Positions 1 to 46,332 of a stretch of 64,000 bases of DNA are shown piece by piece; positions within the stretch are counted from its first letter, which is position 1, and each line of letters starts with the position of its first letter. The stretch is from Prochilodus magdalenae (lineage: Eukaryota; Chordata; Actinopteri; Characiformes; Prochilodontidae), in NCBI GenBank assembly GCA_024036415.1, contig JAMWET010003098.1, forward strand, positions 741,501-805,500. The letters run 5' to 3'. The notes beneath the pieces are model-generated. The model did not search any database and was not told the DNA's origin. It was given only the letters and a program-made list of their open reading frames with translations. Both the position numbers and the translations under genes were made by a program.

Positions 1-280
1 AAATATGGACCTTGAATCCAGTTTTCAATTCTGGATTTTGTAATGACTGCTAGTTAGTTAAAGTTTTATTTTTACTAATCAGCCACTTGATGTCATACCT
101 ATTTTTCTGTTCACAGTTCAAAGTGCCAGTTTTCAAATACTGAAATCACTATTTGGGTATTTGTTACATATTAATAGTACACTTTAATGAACTCCTATCA
201 TGCTACTTTTCCAGGGGAATGATAAAAATAGCCAAATAAGCCATAGGTAAAACACAAAACACAGCACAGCATAGACAGCA

Positions 281-500
281 TGTCATCGTTCTCCAAAGAA
301 AAAAAAAAATATCTCCAAAATTTACAGGCATCTCTACAGGAGAGGGGCAAAACTTTAGGACAATGGAAACAGCCATTTTGGGCCATTTTAGTTGGTCCAT
401 TCATCTTTGATGGCACTGCTGCTGTAGACCAATGATGCATGAAAGTAAAAATCTACAAAAATTGAAAGATGTGTTTTTCTCTGGACAGCAGTGATGTACG
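281..500. mobile_element. Diverged small inverted-repeat element (same family as 15287-15540)
   Basis: The left edge tcatcgttctccaaagaaaa and the right edge tttttctctggacagcagtga are imperfect inverted copies. Inside, agagg-ggcaaaac and ttttgggccatt and ttggtccattc match the better preserved copy at 15287-15540. It has no coding capacity. Confidence 0.6.
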
Positions 501-1699
501 AGACGTGCATGAGCAGTAATTGTAGGGCAGAAAACGAATACAACCAAAGTGCAACAGCAGTTAGCATAATTAAGTGGTAGAGTGAATTACAGCTCAGATG
601 CTGTAGTGTGTATTATTGGAAATGTACAGTATGCTGAGGTAACTAGGTGTGCCAATGAAGTATGTGACTGTAAATAGCAGATGCATATTAAATATATGCA
701 AAGTGCAGGTAGGAGGATAGCAGCTTAATGTTCAGCTAAACAGCTTAAACAGCTGCACTGCTTACAGTAGAGCTAATAAGTATAGGAATATACAGCTCAA
801 AAGATCAAGTATAGACATTCCAGTTAAAGTGCAAGTACATACAATCCCTTGAGCTAGTGGAGCGCAGTGTGTAGTTTGCTGGAGTGATCGGGGCTCGATC
901 AGCAGCAGTACGTGGTGCCGTGGTCATGTTCTGGTAAGTGTGGTTTTTCATCATGGTGGTGCAGGCTTCGGTGTTCTGCTGCCTCTTTCCGGATGCCAAA
1001 CGTTAAAATGGGGGATAGCCTGGGTGTGTGGAGACAGGGGATATATTGATGGCTCTCCTGTTGTATGTATCACAAGACATAGAAAATATATAGACTAGCA
1101 GTTTGAGAAAATGAGATTCCTTCTCTTACCACTACTTTCCCTGCTACATTAAGCTATGTTAAGGACGAGATGGTGTTAGATATGTCCAGAATCAGTAAAT
1201 ATAAACAGACCCTATTTAAGAAATGTTGAGATGTCAAATGCTGATAAAAGCAGAAAGCAGTAATTAGTGAATTCTGATTGACCCCAATGGAATTGAGGTC
1301 ATATTGAATCTTATAACCATGTAAATACAAACACATAACAAATGTATTTATTGCAGGCATTCCAGAAATTTGGGATAAAAGTGTATTTGCCACTTAATCA
1401 CCTTTCACATTTAATAATTGTTTGGGGACGCACATTTTTGGCCAGTCTTGTGTTCTGTGTGCATCTGTGCAGGGCCTTCGTTGTCTTCTATTTCGAGCTT
1501 AATAAGACACTTTTTCAGTGGGAGAACGTTCTGGGCTGCAGGCAGACCACTCTATCACCACACTCTATTAGAACGCAGCCATGCTGTTGCAGCACATGCA
1601 GAATGCAGAGTGTTCCTTGGTGCTCATGCTGAAATATACACGGACATGTCTGAAAAAGACCTCATAAGGCAGCTTGTGTTGCTCCTAAAGGTGTGTAAG

Positions 1700-1960
1700 G
1701 GTGTCCTCACAGATATGTAGGCGAATTACTAATACACCTCTACAGAGGGTGTTATTGACAGGTGCTGACCTTGTCGTTCCATGCACAGAGCTTTCTCTGG
1801 ATTCTCCCAGTCTTTTGATGATGGTATGCACTGTAGAGGGTGAAATACATGAAAAGCATTTTGGTAAAGTGGCAAGCTCAGCCACTCCACATCCCTGTCC
1901 CTGTTTCATCTTTTTGGAACATCTTGCTGGGGTTGTTTTCTGAATGACCATATGTCTACC
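1700..1960 (-). repeat. Possible transposon relic
   Basis: Reading the minus strand gives SPSTVHTIIKRLGESRESSV, which resembles the helix-turn-helix part of Tc1-type transposases. The flanking wording (ctctggattctcccagtcttttgatgatgg and so on) also recalls a common fish interspersed repeat. It is short, degenerate and without visible termini. Confidence 0.35.
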
Positions 1961-2242
1961 AAAACACTGAAGTTGGTAAGGTAAAATATTAAATATGGTT
2001 TCTACTGTTCTTGATTAAATACAGAAATGCAGTTTTATATTCATAATATATAAAAATATATGTAGAAAGCTGTTTATCTGGCCATTTGTTTATTTAAAAA
2101 AAAAAACTAATATTAGAAAAAAAGTGTCATTTTTTCAAAATTGAGCAAATTTGTGGCGCCTTTTACCTGTATGGCTTTTGCATTTATTTCTATGATATGA
2201 TTTGGTTTTTAGGTTTTTACCCATAACACATACATAATGCTG

Positions 2243-2243
<1 letters not shown>

Positions 2244-2299
<56 letters not shown>
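2244..2299. repeat. (TA)n microsatellite
   Basis: About 28 uninterrupted TA units in CDYL2 intron 1. Confidence 0.95.
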
Positions 2300-2307
<8 letters not shown>

Positions 2308-2453
2308 TTATTTTTTAAGAGTCACAGGAGGTCTTTTCTTTACCATAAACTTTTCATAGAAGAAGCTTTTCATAGAAGCTGATAGACATGCTGATTTTGA
2401 ACAAACTAGCTACAGTAGACTTTTCCAGGTAGGAATCCTAAAGGGGAAATAAG

Positions 2454-3516
2454 CTATATTGCCAAAAGTATTTGCTCGTCTTGAGTGACATCCCATTCTT
2501 AATTCATAGGCTTTAATATGATGTCGGTCAACCCTTTGCATCTATAACAGCTTCAGCTCTTCTGCGAAGGCTTTCCACAAGGTTCAGGAATGTCATTATG
2601 GGAACTTTTGACCATTCATGCATTTGTGAAGTCAGACACTGATGTTGGACGAGAAGACCTGGCTCACAGTCTCTGCCCAAATTTGGGCCAGGCAAGTTCT
2701 CTCACACCAAACTCACTCATTCATGTCTTTATGGACCTTGCTTTGTGCACTGGTGCGCGGTCATGTTGGAAGAGGAAGGGCCATCGCCAAATTGTTTCCA
2801 CAAAGTTGGGAGCATGAGATTGTCCAAAATCTCTTGGCATTAGGAGTTCCTTTCACTGGAATTAAGGGGCTGAGCCCAACTTGTGAAAAACAACCCCACA
2901 CCACAATCCCCTCTTCACCAACTTTACACTTGGCACAATGCAGGCAAGTACTGTTCTCCTGGCAACCACCAAACCCAGACTTGTCCATCGCATTGCCAGA
3001 CAGAGAAGCGTGATTCATCACTCCAGAGGACACGTCTCCACTGCTTTAGAACCCAGTGGCACTGTGCTTTACGCCACTGCATTCTCTGCTTTGCATTGCG
3101 TTTGGTGATGTAAGGCGTGCAGCTGCTCGACCATGGAAACCCATTCCATAAAGCTCTTTACACACTGTTCTTTAACTAATCTGAGGGCCACATGAAGTTT
3201 GGAGGTCTGTAGCAATTGACTTTGGCGATCTCTGCCTACTAGGTGCCTCAACATCCGTGGACCCCGCTCTGTCATTCTATTTGGCCTACCACTGGGTTGC
3301 TGTCGTTCCCAATCACTTCCACTCTTTTATAATTCCACTGACAATTGATTGTGGAATATTTTAGTAGTGAGGAAATTGAGGGCGACTCATTCGTTCACTA
3401 ATGTTTGTAGAACCAGTTTGCATGTCTAGGTGTAGTCTTATACACTTGGAAGAAATGGGGCACCCATGTTCAATGATTGGAATGGGTGAATGAATACTTT
3501 TGGCAGTTTAGTGTAT
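2454..3516 (-). mobile_element. Degenerate Tc1/mariner-type transposon
   Basis: The ends are inverted: tatattgccaaaagtatt at the left and aatacttttggcagttta at the right. The minus strand carries transposase remnants with frameshifts, including VVWGCFSQVGLSPLIPVKGT and, further on, CGNNLAMALP in place of a normal active-site segment. It is inactive. It ends about 130 bp before CDYL2 exon 2. Confidence 0.8.
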
Positions 3517-3648
3517 CTAGACAAAACCGCTTTCTGGGTGCCTGCAAAAGTATGCAACTCTAGATATCTCTCCTTAGTTCAGACCATTCTTGGCCAAAAG
3601 TACTGACCGTTATTTATTCAGCTGACATTTTTGCATGCATTGTTTCAG

Positions 3649-39154
<35,506 letters not shown>

Positions 39155-40150
39155 TTTCCAGCCCTCCAGCCTCCTGCAGGCCGTAGACCATCAGCCCTCA
39201 AGTCTGCGAGAAATGTGTCCACAAGACCGAAGATCCTCAGCTGCCTTGGCATAAAGCTTCACCCCTTTCAACGGAATCATTCTGAAGCATGTTTGGGCAC
39301 ATCCACTAGAGCAGACAATGATGTCATATCCTTTGAATGAAATTAAAACTAAGCCAAGCCAAGAATACAATATCTTCTTCCTTTTTTTTTTTTTCCTTTG
39401 TTTCTTTCTATTACTACTAGTCCCCACTGTCAGAGGGTTCCAGTTTCGTGGTGATGCTCACCAGCATTCTATACACTGAAAATTCTAGTGAATAATGAAA
39501 TGCCTTTAATGTTTTCATTCTCTATTTATTTGAAATCAAGCCATTTTTAACAGTGAAAACAAACAATTGAATAATTCTGTGTATTCTATTGTGTACAGTG
39601 TAGATAGTTTGTTTTGTTGTATTGTTTTGATTTTTGTTTGTTTCTTTGTTTGCTCTCATCTCTAAAGGGGTGATTTTCATACCAAAGGTAACGTTATTGA
39701 TACAGATTTTTAAAACTTAAACACATTCCTGTCATATACCACTGTCCGTGTGATATATGGCATGGCATCAGTTGAGTGCAATTGTGATGGTCTTGCAGTA
39801 AAGCCTATATGGACTGTAGTGGCTCAGATGTTACCATGCATTTGATGAAAGTAACAATGAATTGACAATGTTAGATGCTAAAGGTTACTGCATGTATAAG
39901 TTCCCTCACTGTCTTCAACACTGATCGTGATGACTTAATCCTCTTTGTTCTTGTAGGGTTTTTTTGTTGTTGTTTTTTTTTTGAAGAAGAAGAAGAAGGC
40001 ACTCATGACAAAATTGTAACACTTCACTTGAACCGTGCTGCATAACATTTACATGTCCTTGCCATAAACATGTTTTGGCAGATGCTATATGCTGGCACGA
40101 GTTGTCTTGATGGATTATGTCCAGTGATATAACGGTGTCATGTTACAGTG

Positions 40151-40640
40151 AGTGCGTTTACGTGCACTCAATGATCCGATAACTGCAGAAAATCGGATTC
40201 CATCAGAAACTGTTCAAGGGACTTGAGTAGTCAGATAATGGGGAAACTCTGGTTCTACATGAGCCAGGGAATAATTAAGTTTCTGCCTTTCACCCAGTCG
40301 ATAAACACAAAGTAGACAATGTGACGTAAAACGCATTGTAAAACTCAAACTGGAATATTTGAACATCCATCATCTAAAAGGCAAATAGCTTTTAAATCCA
40401 TACCATCAAACCGTTTTTACACATACACAGACAGAAAAATTGATAGAAATCTGCGTAAGACGATAAACACACTGAGAAATCTGATCACTGATAAAAAAAA
40501 GTCCAGCTCTTTATCAGATTTCATAATCAGATTTTTAGGCCTTAATCCAATCTATGAAATCGAAGTATGACCACTTTAAACAATCAGATAACTGCAGGAA
40601 TCTCATTATTACTGGATTATTAAATGCATTTAAGTGCACT
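40151..40640 (+). repeat. Unclassified inverted-repeat element (partner 46860-47130)
   Basis: It starts agtgagtgcgtttacgtgca and ends with a diverged inverse (gcatttaagtgcacttt). Blocks such as tctttatcagattt and cagatttttaggccttaat recur in reverse complement near 46880-46935. Confidence 0.55.
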
Positions 40641-42156
40641 TTAAAAAAAAGTGTCAAGACATGTCAGAGTGGGTCTCCACAAAACCTCCAGCATGCATTG
40701 TGTTCGGATCGGGTCACTCAAACCATGTTTGGAGGTGGTCGGACACCACTTTAAACACAAGGGTGAAAAGATGTTCTTCCTTCGCTTGCAGTGACATAAG
40801 CAGAGTCATGGCGGACATGTAGGGCTGAGGTAAAGAGCCTACATGCACATAGGGCTGATTAAACTGGTGATGCTTTTTAGTGCAAGGTATAAATGAAATA
40901 TTATGCAGATATGATTCAGACCTTAAATGCATGATGATGCACAGTGTGAACAGGCTCTGAGTGTGATTATACGCCGTCACTAATGGCATCATGACACTGC
41001 AGTATTACTGAGCAGTACCGGTCATGACAACCTATGATGGCAGGTAACACCGTGTGTGTGGCATGGTTACATCAATGTTACATAGCAGCCTATGTAGAAA
41101 ATGGCTTGTAAAGTTGTCCATATGTTATTCACCAATCATTCATAAGTCTATGCAAATCCAATACAAGGACATTTTTGCTTTATTGACCTGATTGACAGCA
41201 GGGCATCACTATCTGAAGGAGGTCTCGGTTCCAAATGAAGTGACGTTATATTGTGGCGTAGTCTGGCCATTCGTGTGTGCTGCTTTTAGTCTTTTGATCT
41301 ACTACACAATGTGCATATTTGTTTTATGCCTTGACATGATTTGTAGCAGTGTTATGATAACATACTGCATGCAATAGATGTGTGACTTGAAACAGTCCTC
41401 TATGAAATGTTTCACAAGCTTTGTTCATTAATATCTCAAAGGAGAAAAAATGGGTTGGGTTTAAATAGATCTAATCAGCAATAACCCGTATACTGGATAA
41501 TATTATTCCAGCTCTGTCAAAAATCATCATAGCCTTGGAAAGGAAAAATACCAGGAGTCATGATTTCAGTACTTGTCATCACTCTACACATCTGAGGCTA
41601 TCAGGAAATTATACGTTTTTTTTATTTTTTTTTTATGAATGAATGAAGTGTAATGAAATCAGGAAAAGCACTGCTGTATTTTTTCTGTTTTCTTTTTCTT
41701 TTTTTGGTGAGAAGGCAGCCATCAAGAAGTCTAGTGTGGTGAAGAACTTGAAAAACTAACCATCACTCTGACAGTTTGAGGTTAACTGAGCACTGAGGCA
41801 GAATCTAGATTTACTGCCTATCGGTTTCCCTCAAGAAAAATTAGTGGACATGTCGATCCTGTGGTTTGCGACAGGTAATAAAAAGAAAAAGACATAGATG
41901 CAAGTCTAGGTGTGGAATTTGTGAATATATTTTAAGGAGTCAGAGGTTTATTTTAATGAGATGTCACAATTTGTTGTGTATTTTTGTATAGGATTTAATG
42001 AAACATTTTGTTTCTGTTCCAAAGTAATCTTCAGTCTCTGCACTTTTTAGTCTATTAGGCTGTTGGTGTTGTGGGAAAAAAGCAGATGTGGATGTTGTTT
42101 CTGCATGTAATATTTTCAGGATAAGTACATGTATATCTCTATACACCCTCACCGTC

Positions 42157-42415
42157 GAAAAATAGTCACACCCAGAAGGAATCAGCTGACAGAGATGAAA
42201 CTTGGTGGGTAGGTTTGACATTGTGAGACATGCAAATGATTCAGGTTTCATGCTCGGCTGCGCATGTGACCGAGGCAAGAAAGGGCCTTATTGCTGTACC
42301 TGACTGACTACATAAGATCATCCTGTTGCTCGTGCTTTCCATTCTGACTTGTGCTGTTGTGTGGAAAAATCGGAAAGCAATTCAAGCAGTTAGAGCTGGT
42401 GGCTGTAGTGGATAT

Positions 42416-42454
<39 letters not shown>

Positions 42455-42921
42455 ATGAATTGTCTGATATGTGCAGAGTGACCCGACAGCCAAGATTATT
42501 CAGTGAGCAGTTATGCCCTCCATGAGTCATCCTGTTGCGCCAGCACCATTGGCAGACGGCTGCACTACGCAGGACTACATGCACACAGATCGCTATGATG
42601 ACTGTAACACCAGCTCAATTTCAAAGACTGCAACGGTGTTGTGCTAGACTGTCGTGGAGTGGCTCAGAACCGGTGACGAGTCCCTGACGAGTAGTACTTT
42701 TCTCTTGGTGTAGACGACCAATGAATGTGTGGAGGCACTGTTCTTGTCCCGCATCAAATGTCCAGAAGGCCTGGGGTCACTTCACCTCCACCTCTACCGC
42801 AAAACCGTACGTGTAGTAGTAAATATCGCCCACATTGGTCTAAATTTGTCATCATTTATTGTTCTTGATACCCTTTCTTATCCACTGGAATAGCACTTCC
42901 TTCTGGGTGCAACTATTTTTG
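42157..42921 (+). mobile_element. Tc1/mariner-type relic with terminal repeats
   Basis: The left end aaaaatagtcacacccagaa and the right end ttctgggtgcaactattttt are inverted copies of about 25 bp. The interior matches the relics at 12110-12758 and 14690-14895. A (GA)n tract (about 42419-42450) has grown inside it. Transposase frames are destroyed. Confidence 0.75.
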
Positions 42922-42931
42922 TATATATAAT

Positions 42932-42934
<3 letters not shown>

Positions 42935-42964
<30 letters not shown>
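42935..42964. repeat. (CA)n microsatellite
   Basis: About 14 CA units immediately after the transposon relic. Confidence 0.9.
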
Positions 42965-42965
<1 letters not shown>

Positions 42966-43934
42966 TTCTATACTTACAGTCAGTTAAAGGTAATTGTTTT
43001 TTACAAATACTACAACACATCCAGCAGTTGTACAAAAGCAGAGTTAAAGGTGTAACATGCTGTTATATCGTGTGATGATGCATGTAGAATATTGTAGATA
43101 AATGTCGCTTGTCAGATCTTTATATTTGAGGGTATGTTTTTTGTTTTGTATTGCCATAGTAAGTGATGTTAGAAATCTTGCACAGTTTATTTTTTTATTT
43201 ATTGAGAATGACACAAAATATCTCGCAGTCAATCCTGTGGATCAACAGTGCCATGACATATGAAAACGCATCCTCCTGGGGCTCCCTGCTGTTCTTCCTC
43301 TCTTTTCCGATAGGTGTTCTGGCATTGTGATAAGATATCTCACTGCCCTATCCCAGTATGCAACATACATGCATATCTGGGTATACTTTTTTTGTGAATG
43401 TGTATGAGAAGCTACCTTTATCAGGTAGTTAATTCAGTTTGAGTACCTTTTTTTTTTTAAGCTGTGATAATTAAGGAAGATTTGGCTGTAGCAAACAACT
43501 CATGAGTTTTGTCCTAACTTATCAATACTCCTTGCTTTTAAGAGCCATCTTTGTGTTTTCAGATTAAATTGCATTGTGCATATATTAAATAGCAAAATGG
43601 TTTCCTCTGTGATTGCCATGCTATGATGAATACTACAGATTATTTATGATCATTTTTGACATTTAAATTTTTATTTAGGCATAATGGGATTGTGCGCAAA
43701 AAGAACTGGATTTCCTGTACAGAGGGAACAATGTGGCGTTTAACAAGATGTGTAACAGTGGGACAGCAAGGAAAGTGTTTGTTTGGTGTTGCTCCATTAC
43801 GGAAAAAAAAAATCATGTACTCTGCTGTCACCTATATCTGTTTGCTTTTCTATCATTTTAATGTTATTCATAACCTCGAGTTGTTTTTTGTTTGTTTGGG
43901 GTTTTAATTTTTATTCCTTCTATCAACTGGATGT

Positions 43935-44170
43935 GTATTGTGGCTGTCCAAAAAAAGTGTTAATTTTTTTTTCCAATTTAAATTTTGCTAGATTATTCAA
44001 ATTTAGACCCCAACATTGTTTGAAAATGCTGATTTATTCCATTTAAATCAATCGGAATAAAATCTCTTTATAGTCACTTAAAAGTTCAGATTGCGTTTGC
44101 CTTCTCCTCCAGTAAAGTTACTACTTTGGAGGTGCAGGTTCCCTTTTTTTTTTTTTTGGACAGTGATATT
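43935..44170. repeat. Possible further copy of the 15287-15540 element
   Basis: The left edge gtggctgtccaaaaaaagtg and the right edge ttttttttggacagtgatat form imperfect inverted ends like those of the well preserved element, but the interior shows no clear match. Confidence 0.3.
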
Positions 44171-44489
44171 TGATCCAGTTCCAAAGCAGAAGCATACTGC
44201 AGAAGCATAATGTTCCCATTCCTCGGTCTAGTTTCTGAATATTTCTGGGTGCCTTAGAAGTTGTATTTCCTCTGTGTCTGTAGGATGCTGTGTCTTCGTT
44301 CTGTGGGATGGGTGAGCAGTATCTAATAAATGACAATTAATGCAGCTGCGGGAGTCCTAATGTCTTTGTGGCACTTAATCCTTCCTCGTTCTGCGCTGGT
44401 GTGAAAATTTGCTTCATTATCACTTTAAGCCTGCAACCTCTATTCTGGGTGCTCATTACTCTGCACACAGGAAAGGTATATGACATTCA

Positions 44490-45790
44490 CCACATACTGT
44501 GGTGTGCAAAGGTTTGGGTACACCTGATCTGAATCTCTGTTACTGTGAAGAGCTCAGCGCATAAACAGTTAGGCATGTTGAGATGAAAGTTTATTTAATA
44601 TTTTAAGATTACTATTTTATTTACACCTTTCAGTTTTAAAATGACAAAAGATAAGGCCTGAAGCAATGTCTGTTCATGCTACATGGGCGGTACATTTGCA
44701 CCCTCCCTTTTGGCAAGTATCACCACTTATTAATGTATCTTGTAGCCAGCTAAGAATCTTTCAGCTCTTGTTTGCAGTATTTTCACTTATTCATTTTTGC
44801 AAAAGACTTCGAGTTCTGTTCTGTCTTGCATGCACTGCTCTTTTTAGATTTACCCAAAGAATTTCTATGTTTATGTTGGGGACTGTGAGAACCACTGTAA
44901 AATATTCAGCTTGTGGCTCTTCGGGTAGTCCATTGTGGATTTTGAATGATGCGGATCACTATCCTGATGTACAAGCTGTACTTTTTTCATCTCTAGCCCT
45001 TTAATAGTTCCTGTCATGTTCTCTTCCAGGATTTCATTGGATCTCTCCCTTCCTCTACCAATTAAATGATCATCCATCCTAAACAGCTGCCTATGCTTAT
45101 TGTGACCATGTTTCCAAAAATACATTGACCTTGTTTAGATGTTCTGATGCTGAATTTGGTGGTGGTGATGATGGAGGCCATGACTCTTCCATGAAGGTCA
45201 TGTTTGTGTAGGTGTCGCTATACAGTAGAACGGTGCACCACCACTCCAGTGTCTGCTACATCTTCCTGACAGTCTTCTGCAGTCAGAGGCTTTGATTTGT
45301 CTTTCTAGCAGTTCCTCCAGACTGCTTGTAGGATTGCTAGGTCCAAACTTGGCCATTGGTGAACTGCCATTTACTAACAACGATTTCAGAAACTGAGGAA
45401 ACCATCTTCTTACAGCTTCTCCTGCTTCAGGGCATCAGTTCTGTTGTGATAGAAACATCTGGTTTGACCATTCACAGCATCCAGACTGAGATGTATCTGT
45501 AAAATCTGATTGTAATAGCACTTCAGACCACAACCAAATGATGATAGGCTCCCATTTGCATTGGCTGTTTCATGTGGGGTATTTTTTGCTGTCCAGACTC
45601 CTGCTGTCTACTACAGAGTATTTATAAAGCTTTGTCATTTGCATCACCTGGACTTTCCTAACAATGACTGAACAAGCCATAGCCTTAACAAGCTATTTAA
45701 GGTCTGAGGTCACAGTAAGGGTATCCAAGATTTGAAGTCTCTTGGGGTTCCCAAACTTTTGCAGGGTGTTCCTTTCCAGAGTTTGCTCAA
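44490..45790 (-). mobile_element. Degenerate Tc1-type transposon
   Basis: The left end ggtgtgcaaaggtttgggta and the right part cccaaacttttgcagggtgt are inverted copies of a known fish terminus. The minus strand retains transposase pieces: QDSDPHHSKSTMDYPKSHKL, NILQWFSQSP and NLKRAVHAR, the catalytic Asp-to-Glu region of the family with damage. It occupies the interval between the CDYL2 and CMC2 3' ends. Confidence 0.75.
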
Positions 45791-46248
45791 ATCTGTATAC
45801 CTATAAAGATAACACACTAATCCTGATTTAAATGTATCTTTATCCGTATGCTTTTTTGAAAATTAGGTCATCTTCTACACACTTAACTATTCATAGTTCA
45901 CATTTTTACCAGCAGTGCCCAAACCTGAATGCCACTATATTCACACATTGCATAGATGCATCACACAGAATAGCTGGGATTATTACTGGTGTATTTAGTT
46001 GCAAGATAATAACATCTTTTAAACAAGTTTCAACTCGCTGCACTAAAAGTGCTGCTTCTCTGTAAATTCTTCTCAAAGGTCCATCATCAATACATCCAGC
46101 AAACCATCACAATATCCTCCACAGTGCATGAGCTCACCACAAAGTCAGAAACAACCCTGTGGATCCCTTTCCTAAAAGCAAAGTCCTGAAGGCCATGTGA
46201 CCGTTCAGAGTTCAGCTTGGCCTGCAGTGTTGGGAAGGTGTCTTGGGC

Positions 46249-46332
46249 TTAGGGTTGAACTTTAGGTCCTTCTTTCAAGCGCTGTCTCATCTCAGCCGCA
46301 TGAGCCTTACTCCTCTCCCTCTTCACTTGATA
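46249..46332 (-). CDS. cmc2: CMC2 last coding exon
   Basis: This 84-nt exon encodes the basic tail [20 protein letters not shown] and then EGPKVQP before TAA. It corresponds to the YVENRTKSREHGIAMRKKLF tail of the human protein. A minus-strand atgcag acceptor sits just before it. It lies 2.1 kb from the previous exon, across an intron holding transposon relics. Confidence 0.88.
   Translation of the reverse strand, partial: YQVKRERSKAHAAEMRQRLKEGPKVQP

Larger units (their letters stand above)
1..3648. other. CDYL2 intron 1, 3' part
   Basis: No coding exon is visible. The short open frames here lie in repeats or random AT-rich sequence. Recognisable content is a small inverted-repeat element near 281-500, a possible transposase relic at 1700-1960, a (TA)n array and a Tc1-type relic ending just before exon 2. 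Assignment to intron 1 follows from the missing first exon. Confidence 0.7.
39155..44100 (+). other. CDYL2 3' UTR (extent uncertain) and downstream DNA
   Basis: There is no further coding sequence on the plus strand here. The stretch is AT-rich with poly-T runs and could be a long 3' UTR. AATAAA hexamers occur at 41877-41882 and 44056-44061, but the true cleavage site cannot be chosen without transcripts. An inverted-repeat element (about 40151-40640) and a Tc1-type relic (42157-42921) interrupt it. Confidence 0.4.

Noticed and set aside
3631..3648. Extension of the CDYL2 exon 2 frame to the left
   Set aside because: It crosses the polypyrimidine/AG acceptor. The family protein begins in a separate first exon, and there is no ATG in this extension.
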